Origin: an uncultured Lachnospiraceae bacterium
GTDB taxonomy: Bacteria; Bacillota; Clostridia; Lachnospirales; Lachnospiraceae
Assembly: GCA_910586955.1 (NCBI GenBank)
Contig: CAJUMM010000009.1
Coordinates: forward strand, 1 to 12,428
Length of the DNA: 12,428 nt
Reading direction: 5' to 3'
Shown: positions 1 to 5,523 of the stretch, piece by piece
Layout of the letters: the number at the start of each line of letters is the position of its first letter
Position numbering within the stretch: position 1 is the first letter of the stretch
The notes under the pieces: model-generated
What the model was told of the DNA's origin: nothing
Seen by the model: the letters and a program-made list of their open reading frames with translations, nothing else
Database searches by the model: none
Program-made: the position numbers and the translations under genes

Positions 1-33
1 TGACTGGAGTTCAGACGTGTGCTCTTCCGATCT
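1..33 (+). other. Illumina TruSeq Read 2 adapter remnant (artefact)
   Basis: These 33 bases match the TruSeq Read 2 adapter/primer, lacking only its first G, and end in its GCTCTTCCGATCT 3' end. This is library-construction sequence left at the contig end, not genome. Genomic sequence begins at base 34, so the reading frame running into this segment from the right is artificial beyond that point. Confidence 0.97.
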
Positions 34-692
34 GATGAGAGGATGTTCAGAAGTTCCTCCAATTCTGCCCGGTTTCGTATATTATGTCTGCCTACAATAT
101 CCGAAATATAGGTTTCCTCAAACAGCAGCTTCAGAAAATTAATCTTTTCCTCCGGGCTCGAAACATTTATGACAGGCGGCAATCCACCATAAAGCATATA
201 TTCGTTCCAGCCGTCCTGTTTCGTCCCAGAATAAATAGACATAAATTCAGCAAAACTGAGAGGATTCATACGAACTTCATCTCCCCGGCCTCGAAATTCG
301 GTAATCACATCTTTAGACAAAAACCGGGCATTGCTTCCTGTCACATACACATCTACATTTTTCATACGAATCAGACTGTTTAATACGGATTCAAACTCGC
401 CTAAAAGCTGCACCTCGTCCAACAGCACATAATACATTCCATCACCTTTAATCTGCTCCTTGAGATAGGGATATAGAACATCCGGGTCACGAAAACGCTT
501 ATTTTCAAAGGAGTCGAATGCGATTTCTATAATGTGCTGTTCATCTGTTCCCTCTTCCAGCAAATGATCCTTGAACAAATTGAACAATAAGTAGGACTTT
601 CCGCAGCGTCGAATACCCGTCACCACCTTGATAAATCCATTGTGCTTTTTACTGATGAGCTTATTTAAATAGATATCTCTCTTAATTTCCAT
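34..692 (-). CDS. AAA family ATPase, DUF4143 type, C-terminus cut by contig end
   Basis: The first 219 codons of an ATPase start at the ATG at 692-690 and run without a stop into the adapter at base 33. Residues 26-33 (GIRRCGKS) are a Walker A motif. Residues 87-95 (YYVLLDEVQ) are a Walker B with the DE pair at 92-93. TGSN at 118-121 fits sensor 1, and R134/R136 are arginine-finger candidates. The LYGGLPPV stretch near 167-174 is typical where the AAA_14 domain passes into DUF4143. Family members are usually about 400 residues, so roughly the C-terminal half is missing because of the assembly end, not mutation. They are common accessory genes in clostridia and archaea; the substrate is unknown. 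TAGGA lies 7 nt before the ATG. The gene has its own promoter between two identical palindromes and lies downstream of the Fic gene on the same strand. Confidence 0.9.
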
Positions 693-721
693 ACCATCAT
701 CCTACTTTCCTCTGAAAGTTT

Positions 722-737
722 TTGCGAGTTATCGCAA
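722..737. promoter_or_regulatory. Operator-like palindrome, copy 1 (downstream of ATPase promoter)
   Basis: TTGCGAGTTATCGCAA has perfect 6-bp arms around GTTA, extendable to 7-bp arms (721-738). It lies just downstream of the ATPase -10 box, about +6 to +22 of the predicted transcript. An identical 16-mer occurs at 795-810. This position is classical for a repressor that blocks initiation. The binding protein is not known. Confidence 0.75.
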
Positions 738-749
738 ATTTCTTCAATA

Positions 750-778
750 ATTATATTCCATTTGAACTGATTTTACAA
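750..778 (-). promoter_or_regulatory. Sigma-A type promoter of the DUF4143 ATPase gene
   Basis: On the minus strand a -35 box TTGTAA (778-773) and a perfect -10 box TATAAT (755-750) are separated by exactly 17 bp. The predicted start near 743 gives a leader of about 50 nt that contains one operator-like palindrome. The other palindrome copy sits about 16 bp upstream of the -35. Confidence 0.85.
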
Positions 779-794
779 CTCTTAATAAAAATTT

Positions 795-810
795 TTGCGA
801 GTTATCGCAA
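795..810. promoter_or_regulatory. Operator-like palindrome, copy 2 (upstream of ATPase promoter)
   Basis: This is an exact 16-bp copy of the palindrome at 722-737, including its GTTA spacer. The two centres are 73 bp apart, close to seven helical turns, so a protein bound to both would sit on the same DNA face with the promoter between them. Repression by looping is an inference. Confidence 0.75.
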
Positions 811-814
811 TTAC

Positions 815-837
815 ATGCAGTAAAGTAGGAACTGCAT
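815..837. repeat. 7-bp inverted repeat downstream of the Fic gene
   Basis: ATGCAGT (815-821) pairs perfectly with ACTGCAT (831-837) across a 9-nt loop. It lies between the Fic stop (873) and the upstream palindrome of the ATPase promoter. No T-run follows on the minus strand, so it is not a convincing intrinsic terminator. It could be a weak transcript-end structure or another protein site. Confidence 0.5.
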
Positions 838-872
838 CACACCAAATGTCCAAAAAATAGAGTCGTTATTTT

Positions 873-1922
873 CTACACATCTGCCCTTGTATAGAATGTC
901 GCTTTTCCTTTTCCATGCCTGTCAACAACCCCATCCTTCATCAGTTGTGTCAACGAATTTTCTACAGAAGCCTTAGACAGGGACGGCACAAGTTCCATGA
1001 TCTCGCTCTTCGTAAATTTACCGATTTTTTCACAGACTGCTTTTCTGACCATTTCTATTGCGGGCAGTTTATCATCCACAAGACTGATCCGGGTCTCAAA
1101 ATCTCTATAAGCTGCCAGCACAATTCCAAGCATATATTTTATAAATGGTGCCGGATCATTTTCATTCTTGTGCCAGCCAATTCCACACTGTTCCAATACC
1201 TCGTAATAATTCTCCTTAGTCTTTTCTACTTTATTCTCCAAGCTAATGTATCTCCCCACAACATACCCGCACCGATATAGAAGGAGCGTGGTGAGCAGGC
1301 GCGACATCCGGCCATTTCCGTCATTGAATGGGTGGATACATAGAAAATCATTGATGAAAATCGGAATCAATACCAGCGGATCCACGATGCAGGCGTCGAT
1401 TGCCTGATTGAAATTATCGCAGATAGAATCGATTGCCCCCGGTGTTTCATAAGGCGCCAATGGAGTAAATCGCACTGTATGTGAGCCATCCGAATGGTTT
1501 TCGGCTATCACATTCTGTGTATTCTTAAATCTTCCCCCAATATCCTTCTGTGAATATTGATATAAATCCCGGTGGAGCTGCAGAATATAAGAGGAACGAA
1601 TCGGGATATATTCATAGCTCTCATGGATGGTATTTAAAACATCCCGATACCCCATGATTTCTTCCTCATCCCTATTCTTTGGCCTGGTCTTTTCCATGAC
1701 AAGCTGCTGAAGTCTGGTGCTTGTCGTAACAATACCCTCAATCTTATTAGAAGCCTCAGTACTATGTATTTTTGCTATCTCCACCAGTTTTTCCAGTGCG
1801 GCTGGTTTCTGCTTAAGGTATAATTCCTGTTTTCCTTTAAACTCATGGATCTGTGCTACCAATCCAAGAATTTCCGAATCCCATCTGTAATCTTTTAAAT
1901 TGGCATAATTAAAAATCCGCAT
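873..1922 (-). CDS. Fic/DOC family protein with N-terminal inhibitory motif and C-terminal winged helix
   Basis: This is a complete 349-residue protein. The Fic active-site loop HPFNDGNGRMSR is at residues 197-208 and matches HPFx[D/E]GN[G/K]R fully, with catalytic His197, so AMP transfer from ATP to a target hydroxyl is expected; the target is unknown. Residues 58-63 (SNKIEG) match the class II inhibitory motif [S/T]xxxE[G/N], in which the glutamate blocks productive ATP binding until relieved. The N-terminal third looks like a Fic_N domain. Residues about 285-349 look like a winged helix-turn-helix, as in many clostridial Fic proteins. An AAAGGGG ribosome site lies 10 nt before the ATG. The gene stands alone with its own promoter and a motif array upstream. 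It is intact, and AT-richer than the right-hand operon. Confidence 0.95.
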   Translation of the reverse strand: MRIFNYANLKDYRWDSEILGLVAQIHEFKGKQELYLKQKPAALEKLVEIAKIHSTEASNKIEGIVTTSTRLQQLVMEKTRPKNRDEEEIMGYRDVLNTIHESYEYIPIRSSYILQLHRDLYQYSQKDIGGRFKNTQNVIAENHSDGSHTVRFTPLAPYETPGAIDSICDNFNQAIDACIVDPLVLIPIFINDFLCIHPFNDGNGRMSRLLTTLLLYRCGYVVGRYISLENKVEKTKENYYEVLEQCGIGWHKNENDPAPFIKYMLGIVLAAYRDFETRISLVDDKLPAIEMVRKAVCEKIGKFTKSEIMELVPSLSKASVENSLTQLMKDGVVDRHGKGKATFYTRADV

Positions 1923-1942
1923 TCACCTAGCCCCTTTCTTTT

Positions 1943-2039
1943 CGCCTAATTTTACCACTTCTTTAGGCAATAATCAATATTTTGCCCCAAATTCGCCTAA
2001 TTTATTTTCGAATTATGTAAATATTTAATCGTTAGGCGA
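1943..2039. promoter_or_regulatory. Four-copy GCCTAA motif array over the Fic promoter
   Basis: The hexamer GCCTAA occurs four times: forward at 1945 and 1996 within the shared string TTCGCCTAATTT, and reversed (TTAGGC) at about 1963 and 2033. They form two convergent pairs. The inner pair overlaps the Fic promoter and the outer pair lies upstream. This layout is expected for a dimeric regulator, plausibly the Fic protein's own winged helix; that link is inference. Confidence 0.65.
1949..1977 (-). promoter_or_regulatory. Promoter of the Fic gene
   Basis: The minus strand has TTGATT (1977-1972) and TAAAAT (1954-1949) with a 17-bp spacer. Transcription would begin near 1942, about 20 nt before the ATG at 1922, leaving just room for the AAAGGGG ribosome site. 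GCCTAA/TTAGGC motifs lie in the spacer and at the downstream edge of the -10. Confidence 0.7.
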
Positions 2040-2059
2040 TTTCAATATTCAAAAATATA

Positions 2060-2316
2060 TACAAACAAAATTTAAACCAACTTAAAAATGGCCAGTACCT
2101 TTCACACTGACCCTTTAACGATTTGTAATATCCGTAGTTTTCCTTTCTCCATTCGTAGTATTACCGTAGTCTTTATTTTGAAAAAGGAAAGTTATGCCCC
2201 CACTTTGCCCTACTTTACCAAGATATGCTTCTCACACCACACCCCTACCGGGGCAGACAAACCATATTTTTACCATACTTTGTATATCCTATAAACCAAA
2301 GACAAAACGGAGCAGT
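2060..2316. other. Gene-free AT-rich spacer with three phased CGTAGT repeats
   Basis: No convincing gene is seen between the Fic upstream region and the pseudogene end; open frames here are short and lack ribosome sites. The one ordered element is CGTAGT three times in direct orientation at 2133, 2154 and 2165. The steps of 21 and 11 bp put all copies on nearly the same helix face. A short CCCC-TACC-GGGG hairpin lies near 2245. Confidence 0.45.
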
Positions 2317-2958
2317 TTATATAATGTCATCAAACATCGAAACTTTTATCTGCGACTCCACATCCCACACTCTATGAATCAGCGCATTTGCAATCGCTTC
2401 TCTAAATGCTGCCTCCGGTATTTTTTCTGCCTTTTTCCTTTCGGTGCCTTGTATTTCCTCATATTGATAATAATCTCTGAATACCTCTGATACTTTTTCG
2501 TAGCCTGCCAAAATGGATATATTATCAAATGTTGCTCTCTTATGAATCACACTAATATTCTCGCCGAACCTTACTATATCAATTCCAGGAAAATGATTTT
2601 TATCTGCCAAAAGTCCAGCCGCATTATTATATCCGGTGGTGCTGTTATATAAATTCAGCGTTTTCAGGGTGTCCTGATTAAAAATTTCAAGCTGAATACA
2701 TTCTTTTAATTTTTGACATAGCGTATCAAATGTTAGCTCTTGCTCTTCACACGGCAATTCTTAAAATCTGATATTTTTTCCTTCTAAAATCAGTCTTGAC
2801 AGCTCCAGCGTGTCAGTTTTATCGTTCTGTCATTATTCTGCAATTCCAGTGTATAATCAGGCCGCTTCTCCACCATCGTAATTCGAAAAGGCACTTACTG
2901 TTTTTAAAAATGTATTTGTAATCATTTCTTTGAACTCTGTTGTTTTTGTTTCACGCAT
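2317..2958 (-). pseudogene. Decayed AlbA_2/Schlafen-type ATP-binding transcriptional regulator (COG2865-like)
   Basis: The start MRETKTTEFKE (ATG at 2958, GGGAGAG 8 nt upstream) is the usual opening of AlbA_2-domain ATP-binding regulators. The frame stops after NYDGGEAA near 2857. Family-like sequence resumes in another frame (PDYTLELQNNDRT), then shifts again to DTLELSRLILEGKNIRF, followed by an in-frame TAA. It then continues as ELPCEEQELTF through REAIANALIHR to MFDD, where it stops at 2317. By memory of the family, two internal stretches of about 30-40 residues are missing and the C-terminal third, including the DNA-binding winged helix, is gone. The 146-codon segment 2757-2317 is open but is only the middle of the old gene. 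The promoter region is still well preserved. Confidence 0.85.
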
Positions 2959-2991
2959 ACACTGCTCTCCCTTTCCAATTTTATTGCTTAT

Positions 2992-3019
2992 ATCATACGC
3001 AGAAATACGCAAAAAACAA
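2992..3019 (-). promoter_or_regulatory. Promoter of the decayed AlbA_2 gene
   Basis: On the minus strand TTGTTT (3019-3014) and TATGAT (2997-2992) are 16 bp apart, ahead of the start at 2958. The -35 box and spacer lie inside one arm of the long inverted repeat at 3003-3052, so a protein bound there would compete with RNA polymerase. Confidence 0.5.
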
Positions 3020-3052
3020 TCGTATTTTTTTATGATTGTTTTTTGCGTATTT
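3003..3052. repeat. Perfect 19-bp inverted repeat with 12-bp loop
   Basis: The arm at 3003-3021 (AAATACGCAAAAAACAATC) is the exact reverse complement of 3034-3052, around a T-rich 12-bp centre. TACGCA also appears at 2996-3001, 10 bp before the copy in the left arm (3006-3011). The left arm overlaps the predicted -35 of the decayed AlbA_2 gene. The position favours a large operator; a transcript hairpin is the alternative. Confidence 0.8.
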
Positions 3053-3060
3053 TGGGTCAT

Positions 3061-3306
3061 TAAGTTTTAGTTTCCTGTCACATCAAGACTCTGTCAAAAA
3101 TGGTGTATGATGTTTGTTTTTATAATTAAATGTAGTGTAAAGTCCTAAATAGAATGTTTCTTTATATCGTGCCAGTGCCTCTAAAAATCACAAGTATTTC
3201 CTCTTGTTCCTTACAAAACCACGCAAACCGGAAATTGTTAGCAGCAGGTGCATACCCTCACACAAAATATGAAATTCCACCCTGCAGCCCCCCAAGAAGC
3301 TGCTCC
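3061..3306. other. Gene-free junction between accessory stretch and surface operon
   Basis: No gene is supported here. Base composition changes across this spacer from AT-rich on the left to GC-richer on the right. No hairpin with a T-run follows the sipW stop at 3307, so the end of the operon transcript is not explained. GACTCTGTCAAAAATGGTGT at 3087-3106 has the look of an insertion-sequence terminus, but no transposase or partner end is visible. Confidence 0.4.
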
Positions 3307-3771
3307 TCATCTCCCTGTTTTCCCACGCAGCAGGGACAAAAAGTCTCCCAGGTACGGCACAGACAGCTCTACCCGGCCAATAAGGCTTTCATAGGGCCTG
3401 GGCAGCATATCATTATCTGCATTTGCATCTCCCCGGGTTATAAATTCCCGATCCGCCCTGCGGTTTTCCACTACCCGGTGGGTAGTGACCGCATGGCCGT
3501 TTCTTCCCCCGTAAAATACAATAATGTCCCCGGCCTTTATTTCCTCCGGTTCCACATACTTTGCATATACCAGGCTGCCCTGCATAATTGCCGGCTCCAT
3601 ACTGCCGCTGACAATGATATAAGCTTTGCAGCCCAGAAGGAGCGGCAAGAGCGGCAGTACCCCTGCCAAGAGCATAAAAAACAAGAATATATTTTTTATG
3701 GCTCTGCAAAGGTAAACTGCCGTCTTGTTGTTTTCCTTTATTTTTTCCCGGTTTTTTGTTTTATCAGACAT
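3307..3771 (-). CDS. sipW: SipW-type (Ser-His) signal peptidase I, short form
   Basis: This 154-residue membrane peptidase is of the archaeal/ER-like S26B type. A hydrophobic segment at about 28-48 precedes VSGSMEP with nucleophile Ser57. The general base is His98 in TTHRV, where LepB enzymes have lysine. TRGDAN (112-117) with D115 and D119 is the conserved acidic box. Family members cleave the special signals of TasA/camelysin proteins, and two such proteins are encoded upstream in this operon. It ends at PYLGDFLSLLRGKTGR and lacks the C-terminal membrane segment of the 190-residue Bacillus SipW; the other frames downstream do not supply one, so no frameshift is implied. The ATG lies 34 nt inside the preceding gene with only a weak site (GAAGAA), suggesting translational coupling. 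It is the last gene of the operon. Confidence 0.93.
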   Translation of the reverse strand: MSDKTKNREKIKENNKTAVYLCRAIKNIFLFFMLLAGVLPLLPLLLGCKAYIIVSGSMEPAIMQGSLVYAKYVEPEEIKAGDIIVFYGGRNGHAVTTHRVVENRRADREFITRGDANADNDMLPRPYESLIGRVELSVPYLGDFLSLLRGKTGR

Positions 3772-4751
3772 TTCTTCAAAAGCACCATCAAGATCACCAG
3801 AGCCGCTGCAGCACCTATCCCGATTATAGCGGCTCCATGAATGAGCCTGCTTCCCTGGTCTGAGTTTCTTCCGGCCAGGGGAACTTCCTCGTCATCCAGA
3901 TCAACGATTTCCGACGGTCCTCCCAGAGGCGTCTCTTCCCCGGTGATTTCCTCCGGTTCTCCTTCCGCTCCGCCGCCCGGCTCTTGAGCCGTCCCGCCGG
4001 CTCCTGCCGCTCCTGCAGTACCCGCACCAGAACCCGGAAGAACGGTAACTCCGCCATCCTGGGTGACCACTACCGTTTCCTCCTCTACAATTACCGTCTC
4101 GCCGCCTGCCGTACCGCCCGCCGCCTGGGTCCGCACTGGTGTATAGACAAAGGTGAAGACATTTTCCGCCTCATTGGCTGACAATGTCTTGGTCAAATTA
4201 TATGCCTGGGGTTCATAACCTTCCAGATACAGAAAGGCAATTACCGGCTTGTCGCCTACATTTCCGTAGTAGGTACGGCTGCCCGCCAGCTGTCTCCCGG
4301 AAGCATCCTGGTAATTTACCTTGTAGGAGACCTGTTCGCCTATAATTCCATAAAATACCACGTAGTCCCTGTCTTCTGTTACAGTAATGGCGGAATTGGA
4401 CACATCCGCCGACTCCCCATTGTCCCGGCCGCTCTGGCGTATTCCTTTTACATAATACTTGCTGTCCGGATCCAGTTCCACCATGTCCTGGGCATGAAAA
4501 GTTACCACGGAGCCATACTCCAGCTCCGTTACAGCCACTTTAGAGCCGCTTCCGTCTACCTGGCCGCCTGCCGTGTCCGTCCCTGTAAGGGTTCCCTGTT
4601 TTCCCGCATAAAGGGTAATAGTATAAATAGTTTTATGCTCCGTTCCGCCCTCAGCCGGCGCCGCCTCCGAAGCAAGGCAGTCCCCGCCGTTTGGTAATGT
4701 TAACAGACACAAGGACAAAAATCCGGCCAATAATTTATTCCGTCTCTTCAT
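3738..4751 (-). CDS. MucBP-like secreted protein with C-terminal membrane anchor
   Basis: The protein has 337 residues from the ATG at 4751, chosen because GGAGG plus a G-run lies just before it and a Sec signal (MKRRNKLLAGFLSLCLLTLP) follows; an in-frame ATG 12 codons earlier lies deeper in the preceding gene. The cleavage site is probably near CLASEA (25-30). Residues about 142-204 (VSYKVNYQDASG... to FVYTPV) resemble a MucBP domain, a mucin- or surface-binding fold. A Gly/Ala/Glu-rich linker (about 208-300) follows, then a membrane helix at about 304-325 and a Lys-rich tail. The DEEVPLAG stretch (287-294) resembles linkers of clostridial wall proteins, but no LPXTG-like signal is seen, so membrane anchoring is more likely. 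The gene overlaps the previous gene by 17 nt and sipW by 34 nt. Confidence 0.85.
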   Translation of the reverse strand: MKRRNKLLAGFLSLCLLTLPNGGDCLASEAAPAEGGTEHKTIYTITLYAGKQGTLTGTDTAGGQVDGSGSKVAVTELEYGSVVTFHAQDMVELDPDSKYYVKGIRQSGRDNGESADVSNSAITVTEDRDYVVFYGIIGEQVSYKVNYQDASGRQLAGSRTYYGNVGDKPVIAFLYLEGYEPQAYNLTKTLSANEAENVFTFVYTPVRTQAAGGTAGGETVIVEEETVVVTQDGGVTVLPGSGAGTAGAAGAGGTAQEPGGGAEGEPEEITGEETPLGGPSEIVDLDDEEVPLAGRNSDQGSRLIHGAAIIGIGAAAALVILMVLLKKCLIKQKTGKK

Positions 4752-5523
4752 TCCCCCGGCCTCCTTTCCGATATCCGGCAAATCCAAGAAGCATCATCAT
4801 TATTCCGCCTGCCAGAGCGAGCCCGGACCACAAAAGAGGGTTGCTGGTATCCCCTGTCTGGGGAGAACCTACCATATAAACCACCTTTTTCTGGGTCACT
4901 GTGCGGGTAGTCTTTTCTTTGGTCTCTGTCGTCTGCGCCGGTGACGCCAATTTCTCCACTGCAAAATTCATCTGCAGCCGGGCCAGGGTCTTCTGGTACC
5001 CATTGCCCTGTGTCTCCCCGTCCAGCGCTATCTGCAAGGTTATGGTACCGGATTTTCCTGCCTCCAAAGTGTCCAGGTAAAAAAAGTCTTCCAGACTGTC
5101 CGAAACTTCGTGAAGGCCTACACCTGCAGCCGTAATCTTTTCCCCGCCTACATTTTCACTGCTGTAGAGAACTCTTGAGGCATCGGAGCCGCCCTCTGTG
5201 TAGGCCAGTACATAGGTATATGCACCGCCCTTCGCACCGCTTCCGCCTTCCTCAAGGCTTTTCAGTACCTCGTTGGTCATATACCAGTCCGTAGCCTGAG
5301 CTCCGTTATTTTTCAAATCCACCTGGAAGGTAACACTGTCGCCGGGCTGCAGTGTGCGGGCCTGGTCCGACAGCTGGGAAGACTGGAACGTGCTCTCCAG
5401 CTTATCCCCCGAAAAGCGCACCTCCATCCCCTCATTGCCCGTAAAATCCTCTGCATGTACGGTTATCACATTGCCCAGCATAAGGAGCACCGTCATTGCA
5501 AAGTATCCTATCTTCTTTTTCAT
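4735..5523 (-). CDS. TasA-like surface protein with SPQTG sortase sorting signal
   Basis: The protein has 262 residues. An ordinary Sec signal with a VHA|ED cleavage site (24/25) replaces the SipW-type signal of its upstream neighbours. Residues about 30-190 have the beta-sandwich pattern of TasA/camelysin proteins: LQPGDSVTFQVDLKNNG near 58, YMTNEVLKSL near 81, and FFYLDTLEAGKSGTITLQI near 147. A Thr/Lys-rich stalk (193-215) leads to SPQTG (220-224), a hydrophobic helix (229-250) and a basic tail. (S/P)PXTG motifs are substrates of class B-type clostridial sortases, as in Clostridioides difficile; no sortase lies in this window. It starts by a 4-nt ATGA overlap with the previous gene. Inferred role: wall anchor or base of the fibre made from the two other TasA-like proteins. 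Confidence 0.88.
   Translation of the reverse strand: MKKKIGYFAMTVLLMLGNVITVHAEDFTGNEGMEVRFSGDKLESTFQSSQLSDQARTLQPGDSVTFQVDLKNNGAQATDWYMTNEVLKSLEEGGSGAKGGAYTYVLAYTEGGSDASRVLYSSENVGGEKITAAGVGLHEVSDSLEDFFYLDTLEAGKSGTITLQIALDGETQGNGYQKTLARLQMNFAVEKLASPAQTTETKEKTTRTVTQKKVVYMVGSPQTGDTSNPLLWSGLALAGGIMMMLLGFAGYRKGGRGNEETE

Noticed and set aside
815..837. Intrinsic terminator of the Fic gene
   Set aside because: The inverted repeat has no T-run on the minus strand side.
2317..2757. The 146-codon frame as an independent small gene
   Set aside because: It begins at a TTG just after an in-frame stop, has family sequence continuing upstream of that stop, and lacks both ends of the family.
3284..3303. 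GCAGC/GCTGC hairpin after sipW as operon terminator
   Set aside because: The stem is only 5 bp with a 10-nt loop and no T-run follows on the minus strand.
4680..4700. Lipobox at NGGDC in the MucBP protein
   Set aside because: The residues before the Cys do not fit [LVI][ASTVI][GAS]C; an ordinary signal peptidase site fits better.
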